Positions 22,446-29,656 of a stretch of DNA of 32,083 nt are shown here, in pieces; within the stretch, counting starts at the first letter, position 1; the number at the start of each line of letters is the position of its first letter. Position numbers and translations under genes: made by a program. The notes beneath the pieces are model-generated. The model saw nothing but the letters and a program-made list of their open reading frames with translations, made no database searches and was not told the DNA's origin. Source of the stretch: Candidatus Rokuibacteriota bacterium. Its GTDB lineage: Bacteria > Methylomirabilota > Methylomirabilia > Rokubacteriales > CSP1-6. The stretch is from positions 1 to 32,083 of the forward strand of contig JACQWA010000279.1 in the NCBI GenBank assembly GCA_016209425.1, written 5' to 3'.

Positions 22446-22804
22446 CAGAACACGATGAACCGCCGACAGCGCCCCATGAGGTCGGCGATCTCGTCCCGGG
22501 AAACCGGGATGAGCGGGTGGCCCTCCTCGTTCCAGTCCGCCGTGTCGGTCGGGATCGCGGACTTCTCGATGTGGAACGGGACCTCCATCTTCCTGAGGGC
22601 CCCTCGGTGTCTGGCGATGTCGTCGCCGTCCACGAGGTCATCAGTGTCCGCGTCCAGCAGATGGGCGGCGGGACCCGTCAGGATGATCGTCACTTCGTTC
22701 TCGCCGGCGGCGACGCCGAGCGCGATCCGCATGGCCTCGTTGGCCCGGTGGGAGGTGCGGGGATCCTCAGAGATGAGGACCAGAACGGGAAGCGATTCGT
22801 CCAC
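22445..22804 (-). CDS. DsrE/DsrF-like family protein
   Basis: A 119-residue protein if started at GTG 22804, which lies five bases after the stop of the gene before it; the frame stays open further upstream but overlaps that gene. It begins with a Rossmann-like strand (LPVLVLISEDPRTSHRANEAMRIALG), continues VTIILTGPAAHLLDADTDDL and ends IADLMGRCRRFIVF. The alternating pattern and context fit the DsrE/DsrF/TusCD fold. The only Cys is C113 close to the C-terminus, not at the usual persulfide position, so it may be a non-catalytic subunit. The family call rests mainly on fold-like pattern and on its two neighbours. Confidence 0.6.
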   Translation of the reverse strand: MDESLPVLVLISEDPRTSHRANEAMRIALGVAAGENEVTIILTGPAAHLLDADTDDLVDGDDIARHRGALRKMEVPFHIEKSAIPTDTADWNEEGHPLIPVSRDEIADLMGRCRRFIVF

Positions 22805-22808
22805 GAGG

Positions 22809-23138
22809 CTAGTTGAGGGCGAGAAAGCGCTCACAGCCGTTGATGAGGTCTGTGAGGACGACGAGGCCGCAATAATTGAAACGATCGGGATCGGAGAGCG
22901 CGGCGTTCCGCTTCTGGCACCCGTAGGCGCAGACAAAGAGCTTGGCCCCGCGGCGGGCGAGCTCCTGGATCTCGGGCCGGTCTTTGGCGAAGACGGCGTC
23001 GTCGATCAGGTAGAGGTAGAGATCGGCACCTCGGTCGAGCGCCGCCCGCGACAGCCCGAGCGCGGTGTTCAAGTTCCCGTGCTCCGGCTTCGTGGAGAGG
23101 AGAAGCCCGAGTTTTCGCTTGGCAAGATCCATGGCCAT
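22809..23138 (-). CDS. DsrE-family sulfur-relay protein
   Basis: A 109-residue DsrE-like protein (RKLGLLLSTKPEHGNLNTALGLSRAALDRGADLYLYLIDDAV, then GAKLFVCAYGCQKRN). The two Cys in CAYGC (C70, C74) sit where DsrE/TusD proteins carry the sulfur-accepting Cys; C90 and C102 follow. Two starts are possible: ATG 23138, or ATG 23132 two codons on. The -10 hexamer ends at 23142, only a few bases from the first ATG, so the transcript probably starts around the second ATG and would be leaderless. It is the first gene of the minus-strand trio and the only one with the expected Cys arrangement. Confidence 0.72.
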   Translation of the reverse strand: MAMDLAKRKLGLLLSTKPEHGNLNTALGLSRAALDRGADLYLYLIDDAVFAKDRPEIQELARRGAKLFVCAYGCQKRNAALSDPDRFNYCGLVVLTDLINGCERFLALN

Positions 23139-23141
23139 TTG

Positions 23142-23170
23142 AGCTTAGCATCGGGTTCCCACACTGTCAA
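23142..23170 (-). promoter_or_regulatory. Promoter of the DsrE-like operon, leaderless type
   Basis: On the minus strand, TTGACA (23170-23165) and TAAGCT (23147-23142) are 17 bases apart. The -10 box ends nine bases before ATG 23132, and no ribosome site lies between, so the mRNA likely begins at or near the start codon. Confidence 0.65.
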
Positions 23171-23198
23171 CGAAGGCGAGGCTCGCGAGGTGGAGATA

Positions 23199-23227
23199 TT
23201 GACACCTGCCCGCGATCTCGATAGGGT
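23199..23227 (+). promoter_or_regulatory. Promoter of the second cysteine-desulfurase operon, leaderless type
   Basis: TTGACA (23199-23204) and TAGGGT (23222-23227) are 17 bases apart. The -10 box ends eight bases before ATG 23236 and no Shine-Dalgarno sequence fits between. It is back to back with the DsrE-operon promoter; the two -35 boxes are only about 28 bases apart, so the operons may be co-regulated. Confidence 0.7.
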
Positions 23228-23235
23228 GAATTGAC

Positions 23236-24393
23236 ATGAACCGTCGCGTCTACCTGGATCACAACGCCTCAACCCCCGTGCACCCGGAGGTGGTGGCCGC
23301 GATGCTGCCCTACTTCGGGGAGTGCTTCGGCAACCCTTCCAGCATCCACGCCTTCGGGCGGGAGGCGCGCGAAGGCCTCGAGATCGGCCGGGAGCAAATC
23401 GCGTGCTTCCTCCGCGTCGGTAAGGAGGAGGTGATCTTCACCTCGGGAGGGACCGAGTCCGACAACCTGGCCATCAAGGGCGTCGCCGGGGCCCGGGGCG
23501 CCGGGCACATCATTACGTCGCAGATCGAACACCACGCGGTGCTCCGGACGTGCCAGTTCCTCGAAAGCCAGGGGTTTGCGGTGACATATCTTCCGGTCGG
23601 CGGGGACGGGGTGGTCGATCCCGACGACGTCAGGTGGGCCATCAGACCCGACACGATCCTGATCACGATCATGCACGCCAACAGCGAGGTGGGGACGATC
23701 CAGCCCGTGGAGGCTGTCGGGGCCATCGCGCGGGAGCGGGGGATCCCGTTCCACGTCGACGCCGTCCAGACCTTCGGCAAGATCCCCATCGACCTCGACG
23801 CCTTCGGCATTGACCTCCTCTCCTTCTCGAGCCACAAGATCTACGGTCCCAAGGGCGTGGCGGGCCTCTACATCCGGAAGCGCACGAAGATGGTGGCCAT
23901 CCAGCAGGGGGGGGAGCACGAGCGCCGCCGCCGGGCGGGCACGGAGAACGTCTCGGGCATTGTGGGGTTCGGGAAGGCGGTCGAGATCCGGTCCCGCGAG
24001 ATGGACGCCGAGGCGGTCCGCCTGACGGCTCTACGGAATCGATTCTGGGCGGGAGTGAGCGCCCGGGTGCCGGAGGTCAGGCTCAACGGGCACCCGACGC
24101 GGCGGCTCCCCGGCACGCTCAACATGTGCTTCAGGCACGTGGAGTCCGAATCCATCGTGCTGGGGCTCGATCTCAAGGGCGTGGGTGTCTCGGCTGGCTC
24201 GGCCTGCACGTCGGGCAACGTGGAGCCGTCGTACGTGCTGGTGGCCATGGGGGTTCCGCTCGACTGGGCTATGGGGGCGGTGCGCGCCACCCTGGGCCGT
24301 GACAACTCGGACGCCGACATCGACTACGTCCTGGAGGTCTTGCCGCCCCTGGTCGAACGGCTCCGAAGTCTGTCCCCGGCCGCGGTGTCATGA
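23236..24393 (+). CDS. Cysteine desulfurase (NifS/IscS family) with intact active site
   Basis: A 385-residue class V aminotransferase-fold cysteine desulfurase. The catalytic residues are all in place: H99 stacking on PLP (IEHHAVL), D and Q in HVDAVQTFGKI, the Schiff-base K201 (SFSSHKIYGPKG) and the persulfide C324 in AGSACTSGNVEPSYVL. It would convert cysteine to alanine and bind the sulfur as persulfide; relatives can also use selenocysteine. It heads an operon with a NifU-like scaffold (ATGA overlap) and CysE, a nif-like grouping. Since the IscS of the isc operon has lost its PLP lysine, this enzyme may be the real sulfur donor for both systems. That is inference. Confidence 0.95.
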   Translation: MNRRVYLDHNASTPVHPEVVAAMLPYFGECFGNPSSIHAFGREAREGLEIGREQIACFLRVGKEEVIFTSGGTESDNLAIKGVAGARGAGHIITSQIEHHAVLRTCQFLESQGFAVTYLPVGGDGVVDPDDVRWAIRPDTILITIMHANSEVGTIQPVEAVGAIARERGIPFHVDAVQTFGKIPIDLDAFGIDLLSFSSHKIYGPKGVAGLYIRKRTKMVAIQQGGEHERRRRAGTENVSGIVGFGKAVEIRSREMDAEAVRLTALRNRFWAGVSARVPEVRLNGHPTRRLPGTLNMCFRHVESESIVLGLDLKGVGVSAGSACTSGNVEPSYVLVAMGVPLDWAMGAVRATLGRDNSDADIDYVLEVLPPLVERLRSLSPAAVS

Positions 24394-24794
24394 ACTATAG
24401 CGAAACGCTCATCAATCACTTCAGGCACCCCCGGAACGCTGGAATGATGCGCGACCATGACGGGGTGGGGGAAGCGACCTTCGACGGCTGTGGCGACCTC
24501 GCCCGGTTCTACCTCAAGGTCATCGATGGTCGGGTGGCCGATGTCCGGTTTCAGACCTATGGGTGCGGGCCCACGATCGCGGCCTCCAGCGCCGGCAGCG
24601 AGTTGGCGGCCGGCCGGCCGGTCGCCGAGCTCCTCACGCTCAGCGAAGCGGAGATCACGGCGGCCCTGGATGGGCTTCCGGCCGAGCGCGTGCACGCGGC
24701 GCGGGTCGTCGCGGGCGCCATTCGGACCGCGGCCCGGGACTACCTGGCGAGGCGGGAGAGGTCGAGCGAAGCGAAGGCGGGGCGGCATGTTTGA
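24390..24794 (+). CDS. NifU/IscU-like scaffold lacking the third cysteine
   Basis: A 134-residue IscU-fold protein ([52 protein letters not shown]). Cys ligands C34 and C59 and the Asp after C34 are present. The third ligand, normally in the HCSVLAEDAI segment, is gone: the sequence reads [11 protein letters not shown], with A103 after H102. The LPPVK chaperone motif is replaced by LPAER, so HscA should not recognise it. It may hold a cluster with other ligands, act as a sulfur acceptor only, or bind another metal. The start overlaps the desulfurase stop (ATGA) and its end overlaps cysE, so the three are translated together. Confidence 0.88.
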   Translation: MNYSETLINHFRHPRNAGMMRDHDGVGEATFDGCGDLARFYLKVIDGRVADVRFQTYGCGPTIAASSAGSELAAGRPVAELLTLSEAEITAALDGLPAERVHAARVVAGAIRTAARDYLARRERSSEAKAGRHV

Positions 24795-25458
24795 GCTGAT
24801 GCGGCGGGACATCCGGACGGTTTTGGAGCGTGATCCGGCGGCGCGGTCGGCGCTCGAGGTCGTGCTCTGTTACCCCGGGGTCCACGCCATCTGGCTTCAC
24901 CGCATCGCCCACCGGCTGTGGGGGTGGGGCTGGCGTACCGTGGCTCGCTTCGTGTCCCACGTGAGCCGGTTCCTGACCGGGATCGAGATTCATCCGGCCG
25001 CGAGGATCGCGCCGGGGTTGTTCATCGATCACGGCATGGGCGCGGTCATCGGGGAGACGTCCGAGATTGGGGAGAACGTGACGCTCCTCCAGGGGGTGAC
25101 GCTGGGTGGGACCAGCCTCAAGCGAGAAAAGCGCCACCCCACGCTCGGGAATAACGTGGTGGTGGGAGCCGGGGCTAAGATCATCGGCGCGTTCACGATC
25201 GGCGCCGGAAGCCGGATCGGGGCCGGGTCCGTGGTCGTCCGGGAAGTTCCCCCCAACTCGGTGGTCGTCGGGGTGCCGGGGCGCGTCACGTTCAAGGATG
25301 GTCAGCGGGTGCCGGGAGAGATCGACCTGAATCAGACCGACCTTCCGGATCCCCTCGCGAAGGCGATCGAGCAGCTGTTGGAGCGGATTCAGCACCTGGA
25401 GTCCGAGGTGCAGGCGTTGCGCAACACTCTGGACGAGGCAAAAGTCGGGCGCCTCTGA
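24787..25458 (+). CDS. cysE: Serine O-acetyltransferase CysE
   Basis: A 223-residue serine acetyltransferase, which makes O-acetylserine for cysteine synthesis. ATG 24787 ([24 protein letters not shown]) gives the short CysE form and overlaps the preceding gene by 8 bases. The hexapeptide left-handed helix carries [27 protein letters not shown], with the catalytic Asp-His pair, then [16 protein letters not shown] and [11 protein letters not shown]. The C-terminus ends in a coiled-coil-like helix ([21 protein letters not shown]). Its coupling to a cysteine desulfurase and scaffold suggests that cysteine supply is matched to sulfur mobilisation, as in nif-associated cysE genes. Confidence 0.95.
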   Translation: MFELMRRDIRTVLERDPAARSALEVVLCYPGVHAIWLHRIAHRLWGWGWRTVARFVSHVSRFLTGIEIHPAARIAPGLFIDHGMGAVIGETSEIGENVTLLQGVTLGGTSLKREKRHPTLGNNVVVGAGAKIIGAFTIGAGSRIGAGSVVVREVPPNSVVVGVPGRVTFKDGQRVPGEIDLNQTDLPDPLAKAIEQLLERIQHLESEVQALRNTLDEAKVGRL

Positions 25459-25512
25459 TCCTGCGTCACACATCACAGACGAGCGGTGGCCGGCTGGCCA
25501 CGGAGCAGCGAC

Positions 25513-25695
25513 GTGCTTCCCAAAGATCGGATGACGGTGGTCGAGGCGTCCGCCTACCTGGCCGTGGACGTCGAGACGCTCACGCGGATGGCGTCCGAGC
25601 GGCGCATTCCGTGCGTGGAGGTGGAGGGAGAGTGGGTCTTCTCCAAGAAGTCCATCGACAAGTGGCGCCGTCAGCGGGAGACGAAAGGCCCGTAG
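25513..25695 (+). CDS. Small excisionase/MerR-like DNA-binding protein
   Basis: A 60-residue protein if started at GTG 25513, which has GGAG seven bases upstream. GTG 25486 and ATG 25531 are alternatives. MTVVEASAYLAVDVETLTRMASERRIPCVEVEGEWVFSKKSIDKWRRQR matches the excisionase-type winged helix-turn-helix (HTH_17): a recognition helix, then a wing with a conserved Trp, then a basic end. Such single-domain proteins are common as regulators and do not by themselves imply a prophage; no integrase or attachment site is seen here. The target is unknown; it could regulate the cysE operon or the HD/dinB genes it precedes. Confidence 0.75.
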   Translation: MLPKDRMTVVEASAYLAVDVETLTRMASERRIPCVEVEGEWVFSKKSIDKWRRQRETKGP

Positions 25696-25730
25696 TCGCG
25701 CCGCCCGGCCACCGAGCGGGGAATTCCGAG

Positions 25731-26327
25731 TTGGAGCGTTCAGGCACGATCGATCGAAGCGCTGCCTGGCAGATCCTCACCGAGTTCACGAAGAGCGATA
25801 GCCTCAGGAAGCACGCCTTGGCCGTGGAGGCTTCCATGCGGGCCTATGCCGCCAAGTACGCGGCGGACCCCGAGACCTGGGGAATCGTGGGCATGCTCCA
25901 CGACTTCGACTACGAGGTTCACCCGACCGCCCCGCTCCATCCCTTGAAGGGGGGAGAAATCCTGAGGATGCGGGGGGTCCCGGACCCCATCATCTACGCC
26001 ATCCTGTCCCACGCCGACTATTCGGGTTGCCCCCGCGTCTCCCTCATGGATCGGGCGATCTACGCCTGCGACGAGCTCTCGGGGTTTGTCACCGCCTGCG
26101 CCCTCGTGCGGCCGGGCAAGGCTATCGCCGGTATGGAAGTCTCATCGGTCCGGAAGAAGCTCAAGGACAAGGGGTTCGCCCGCACCGTGAATCGGGAGGA
26201 CGTCTATCGCGGCGCCGCGGAGCTCGGTGTCGACCTGGACGCCCACATTGACTTTGTGATCACGGCCCTCGAGGGCGTCGCCGCCCGGATCGGGCTCGGG
26301 GGCTCGGCCCCTAGCCCCGGCTCGTGA
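25731..26327 (+). CDS. HD-domain protein (putative phosphohydrolase)
   Basis: About 198 residues if started at TTG 25731. The frame is open further upstream but overlaps the previous gene, and no ATG or GTG fits, so the start is uncertain. The HD-domain pattern is clear: LRKHALAVEASMRAYA (H28), then GIVGMLHDFDYEVHP with the HD pair H57/D58, then ILSHADYSG (H94). Later segments read RAIYACDELSGFVTACALVRP and VSSVRKKLKDKGFA. It belongs to a widespread uncharacterised HD group, probably metal-dependent phosphohydrolases on nucleotides; the substrate is unknown. The stop overlaps the dinB start (GTGA), so the two are co-translated. Confidence 0.85.
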   Translation: MERSGTIDRSAAWQILTEFTKSDSLRKHALAVEASMRAYAAKYAADPETWGIVGMLHDFDYEVHPTAPLHPLKGGEILRMRGVPDPIIYAILSHADYSGCPRVSLMDRAIYACDELSGFVTACALVRPGKAIAGMEVSSVRKKLKDKGFARTVNREDVYRGAAELGVDLDAHIDFVITALEGVAARIGLGGSAPSPGS

Positions 26328-27505
26328 GGGCCATACCTCCGGTCCGCTCCATCATCCACATTGACATGGACGCGTTCTACGCGTCTGTGGAGCAACGCGA
26401 CCGCCCTGAGTTCCGGGGACGTCCGGTCATCGTGGGTGCCGATCCCAGGGGTCGCGGTGTCGTTGCGGCCGCTTCCTACGAGGCGCGGAGTTTTGGCGTC
26501 CACTCCGCGATGCCGATCGGGCGGGCCGCTCGCTTCTGCCCCCACGCCGCCTTCCTGCCGGTCGATATGGACAAGTACGTCCGCGTGTCGAGAGAGATCA
26601 TGGCTATCCTGTCGGAGTACTCGCCGGTGCTGGAGCCGATCTCCGTCGACGAGGCGTTCCTCGACGCCACGGGGACCGATCGCCTGCTGGGCCCGCCCCT
26701 GGAGGTCGCCAAGGCGATCAAGGCGCGCCTGCGCCAGGAGGTCGGGTTGACGGCCTCGGCGGGGGTGGCTCCCAACAAGTTCCTCGCCAAGCTCGCCTCG
26801 GATCTTGAAAAGCCCGACGGGCTCGTGGAGGTGAAAGCCGGGGAAGAGGCAGCGTTCCTCCGGGATCTCCCGATCGAATGGCTCTGGGGAGTCGGCCGGG
26901 TGACCGCTCGGGAGCTCCGAGCCATGGGAATCGAAACCATCGGGCGGCTCGCTCGGGTGCCCCAGCGGGTGCTCGTGGAGCGGTTCGGCAAGGCGGGGGT
27001 GCTCCTCCACGAGTTGTCGCACGGGAGAGACGATCGCCCGGTCGAGCCCTTCATCCTGCCCAAGTCCATGGGGGCCGAGGAGACCTTCGCCCACGACACC
27101 CGAGACCCGGGCGAGCTTCGACGGACGCTGCTCGCTCAGGCGGAGCGGGTCGCGCGAGAGCTCCGGACCGAGGGCTATGCCGGGCGCAGCGTGACGCTCA
27201 AGCTGCGGTTCGCCGACTTCCTCACGATGACGCGAAGCGTGACCGGAGAGCCCACCCACGACGGGGGTGAGATCTTCAATCGCGCGCTCGGGCTGCTGGA
27301 TCGGGTGGCGCCGATCGAGCCGGTTCGGCTGATCGGCGTCTCGGTCTCCGGGCTCATCCAGGGGGGACCGGACCAGCTCTCCCTGTTCTCGGCTGGATCC
27401 GCCAGGCGCGACCGGGTGGCCCGCGCGGCGGACAGGCTCGCCCAGCGCTTCGGCGATCACGTCCTGATTCCCGCCAGCCTTTTGGCGCGGGCGAAAAGGC
27501 GCTGA
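26324..27505 (+). CDS. dinB: DNA polymerase IV (DinB)
   Basis: A 393-residue Y-family translesion polymerase. Catalytic motifs: HIDMDAFYASVEQ (D14) and SVDEAFLD (D109, E110). Also present are YEARSFGVHSAMP, SAGVAPNKFLAKLASD, the helix-hairpin-helix LWGVGRVTARELRAMGI and the little-finger domain. A beta-clamp binding motif QLSLF is at 351-355. The GTG at 26324 overlaps the HD gene stop. No LexA-type box was recognised upstream, and being last in an operon with an HD protein it may not be a classic SOS gene here. Confidence 0.96.
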   Translation: MRAIPPVRSIIHIDMDAFYASVEQRDRPEFRGRPVIVGADPRGRGVVAAASYEARSFGVHSAMPIGRAARFCPHAAFLPVDMDKYVRVSREIMAILSEYSPVLEPISVDEAFLDATGTDRLLGPPLEVAKAIKARLRQEVGLTASAGVAPNKFLAKLASDLEKPDGLVEVKAGEEAAFLRDLPIEWLWGVGRVTARELRAMGIETIGRLARVPQRVLVERFGKAGVLLHELSHGRDDRPVEPFILPKSMGAEETFAHDTRDPGELRRTLLAQAERVARELRTEGYAGRSVTLKLRFADFLTMTRSVTGEPTHDGGEIFNRALGLLDRVAPIEPVRLIGVSVSGLIQGGPDQLSLFSAGSARRDRVARAADRLAQRFGDHVLIPASLLARAKRR

Positions 27506-27506
27506 A

Positions 27507-27524
27507 GCCAGGTGAGCCAGGTGA
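27507..27524 (+). repeat. Tandem 9-bp repeat upstream of the transporter promoter
   Basis: GCCAGGTGA occurs twice head to tail (27507-27515 and 27516-27524), ending nine bases before the -35 box. It could be an activator site, but is short enough to be chance. Confidence 0.4.
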
Positions 27525-27532
27525 CCCGCGCA

Positions 27533-27561
27533 TTGACACGCCTGGTCGATCCCCCTATAAT
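27533..27561 (+). promoter_or_regulatory. Perfect consensus sigma70 promoter of the amino-acid transporter operon
   Basis: TTGACA (27533-27538), 17 bases, TATAAT (27556-27561): every hexamer base matches consensus. Transcription would start near 27568, giving a leader of about 140 bases before ATG 27710. Confidence 0.85.
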
Positions 27562-27582
27562 CCCGCCAAAGCGACTGGCGGG
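27562..27582 (+). promoter_or_regulatory. Inverted repeat over the transcription start
   Basis: CCCGCCA (27562-27568) and TGGCGGG (27576-27582) form a perfect 7-bp inverted repeat with a 7-base centre, directly after the -10 box. The position suits a repressor operator that tames a very strong promoter; it could also be a 5'-end mRNA hairpin. Confidence 0.5.
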
Positions 27583-27709
27583 TCATTCGCGAGGAACACC
27601 GATCTCCACTCGATTCCCGGACATTTGCCCCGGGAGGAACGACACCGTGCGGCTGCCCGTTTCCTGATAAGGCGCTGCGCATCACACCCCCAACGAAGGA
27701 GGGCGAGAG

Positions 27710-28903
27710 ATGAGGTTGAAAACGCTCGGAGCTTTGCTGCTGGTTCTTCTCGTATCGAGCACGTCGGCCTGGGCGCAAGCCAAGGTCCCCGGCGTGACCG
27801 ACACCGAGGTGGTCATCGGGCTCACGACGCCGCTGTCGGGGCCTGCGGCTGCCTGGGGAAATACCGCCATCGCGATGGAGGCCTGGGCGAAGTACGTCAA
27901 TGACCAGGGAGGGGTGAATGGCCGGAAGATCCGGACGATCCTGAAGGATGACGGGTACGTCCCCGGGCGCGCCGTCGCTAACCTGACCGAGATGAAGGAC
28001 AGCGTCTTCGCCGTGGTGGGGCTCTTAGGCTCCGCCATCCTGAACGCATCCAAGGATCTGGTGGCGGAGGCGAAGATCCCGATCATTTGGCCCTACGGCA
28101 ACCCGGCGATCTGGGAGCGTCAGTCGCCGGAGAAGCGCCGCTACGTCTTCGTTATCTACCCCGACTACGTGGATGAAGGCGAGTTCCTCGTGACCCACGT
28201 CGTGAACAAGCTCGGCTCGAAGAAAGTTGCCGTCTTCTTCCAGAACGACGAGTACGGCAAGGGTGGGCTTGAGGGCGTGAAGAAGGGGGTGCGGGGACTC
28301 GGTGTAAAGGCCTCCGTCGCCGCGGAGGTCTCCTACGAGCTGGCCGATCGCGAGATGGGGACCCACGCCCTCAAGCTCAAGGATTCCGGCGCCGATACGG
28401 TCATCTTCTACTCGACGATCACCCACGGGGCGAACGTCATCAAGGAGATGGCGAAGGTCGGGTATCGACCGAGGCTCGTTTCGTCCTTCCCGCTGGGTGA
28501 CCACCATATCCTGTTCAGGCTGCTGGGCGACCTCTGGGAAGGTGCTCATGTCACTCTCCTGAACTCCGGCCGTATCGTGGGGGAACCCGAGGGAGACAGG
28601 ATCGTCGACATCCTGTTGAAGTACGAGCCCAAGCTGAAGGGAAAGGAGAGCACGGCCCTGGCGGGGGCCGGCCCGATGATCCTTGCGGTCGAGGGTCTGA
28701 AGCGGGCGGGGCGAAATCTGACGCGCGAATCCTACGTCGAGGCCATGGAGAGTCTCAAGAACTACGTGCCCGAGAAGCTCACCGCGCCGATCACGTTCGG
28801 GCCGAACCGACGCCACGGTCTGAACTCCGTCCGCCTCATGCGGGCGGAGAAAGGGAATCTGGTTGAAGTGATCGCCCACCAGGGCTTTCCGCCGCATTTC
28901 TAG
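27710..28903 (+). CDS. Branched-chain-amino-acid-type ABC transporter substrate-binding protein
   Basis: A 397-residue periplasmic binding protein of the Leu/Ile/Val-binding (type 1 fold) family. The signal peptide is MRLKTLGALLLVLLVSSTSAWAQA. The mature start VPGVTDTEVVIGLTTPLSGPAAAWG is typical, as are KYVNDQGGVNGRKIRTILKDDGYVPGRAVAN and VAVFFQNDEYGKGGLEGV. A strong GAAGGAGGG site precedes the ATG. Two cognate ATPase genes follow with almost no spacing. The family also binds amides, urea, aromatic acids and other compounds. The acyl-CoA synthetase at the end of the operon hints at an organic-acid or aromatic ligand rather than an amino acid, but this is inference. Confidence 0.92.
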   Translation: MRLKTLGALLLVLLVSSTSAWAQAKVPGVTDTEVVIGLTTPLSGPAAAWGNTAIAMEAWAKYVNDQGGVNGRKIRTILKDDGYVPGRAVANLTEMKDSVFAVVGLLGSAILNASKDLVAEAKIPIIWPYGNPAIWERQSPEKRRYVFVIYPDYVDEGEFLVTHVVNKLGSKKVAVFFQNDEYGKGGLEGVKKGVRGLGVKASVAAEVSYELADREMGTHALKLKDSGADTVIFYSTITHGANVIKEMAKVGYRPRLVSSFPLGDHHILFRLLGDLWEGAHVTLLNSGRIVGEPEGDRIVDILLKYEPKLKGKESTALAGAGPMILAVEGLKRAGRNLTRESYVEAMESLKNYVPEKLTAPITFGPNRRHGLNSVRLMRAEKGNLVEVIAHQGFPPHF

Positions 28904-29656
28904 ATGGGAGGACTCTTAGAGGTCAAGGACCTCTCGCTCAACTTCGGCGGCATCAGGGCCTTGGTCGGGGTCAGTGTGGCGATCGCCGAGGGGGAGACCC
29001 TGGCGGTGATCGGCCCGAACGGCTCCGGCAAGACCTCGCTCTTCAATTGCATCACGGGGATCTACCACCCGACGGTCGGGTCCATCGCGTTCAAGGGGGA
29101 GAGCCTGCTGAGGCTCTCTCCCGACGCGGTGACCCGGCGGGGGGTGGCCCGCACCTTCCAGAATCTTCGCCTGTTCGTGAACATGTCCGTCCTGGACAAC
29201 CTGCTTCTCGGCCGCCACCTGCACTTCAGGAAGAACTTCCTCCACGCGGTGCTCCGGCTCAGGGGGGAAGAGGTTCGCCACCGCAGGCGCTGCGAGGAGA
29301 TCATCGAGTTTCTCAACCTCGAGCCGTACCGGAAGAGCCGAGTCGCCGACTGTCCCTTTGGGATCCAGAAGAAGATCGAGCTGGCACGGGCGCTGGCCAC
29401 TGAGCCGCGGCTCCTGCTCCTCGACGAACCGGTCTCCGGGCTGACGGCCGAGGAGAAGGAGGAGGTCTCATACTGGATCCATGAGGTACGCGGCCGCTTC
29501 GGGATCACGGTGCTCCTGGTGGAGCACGATCTGCGGGTCGCCTCACGGCTGGCCAGCCGCATGGTGGCGCTGGATCACGGCCTCAAGATCGCCGAGGGGA
29601 CCCCGGATGAGGTCCAGCGGCACCCCGAGGTGATCAAAGCGTACCTCGGCGAATAA
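28904..29656 (+). CDS. livG: ABC transporter ATP-binding protein, LivG type
   Basis: A 250-residue ATPase subunit. Walker A is GPNGSGKT (37-44) and Walker B LLLLDEPVSGL. The switch His is in LLVEHDLRVASRLASRMVALD, and the LivG-type insert GVARTFQNLRLFVNMSVLDNLLLGRH is present. The signature motif is unusual, reading CPFGIQKKIELARAL instead of LSYGQQRRLEIARAL. The ATG follows the stop of the binding-protein gene directly, with GGAG absent, so coupling by reinitiation is likely. It powers import through permeases not found in the window. Confidence 0.93.
   Translation: MGGLLEVKDLSLNFGGIRALVGVSVAIAEGETLAVIGPNGSGKTSLFNCITGIYHPTVGSIAFKGESLLRLSPDAVTRRGVARTFQNLRLFVNMSVLDNLLLGRHLHFRKNFLHAVLRLRGEEVRHRRRCEEIIEFLNLEPYRKSRVADCPFGIQKKIELARALATEPRLLLLDEPVSGLTAEEKEEVSYWIHEVRGRFGITVLLVEHDLRVASRLASRMVALDHGLKIAEGTPDEVQRHPEVIKAYLGE

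Noticed and set aside
25513-25695. Excisionase-like protein as sign of a prophage or integrative element
   Set aside because: No integrase, phage gene, direct repeat or tRNA target is nearby, and base composition does not change.
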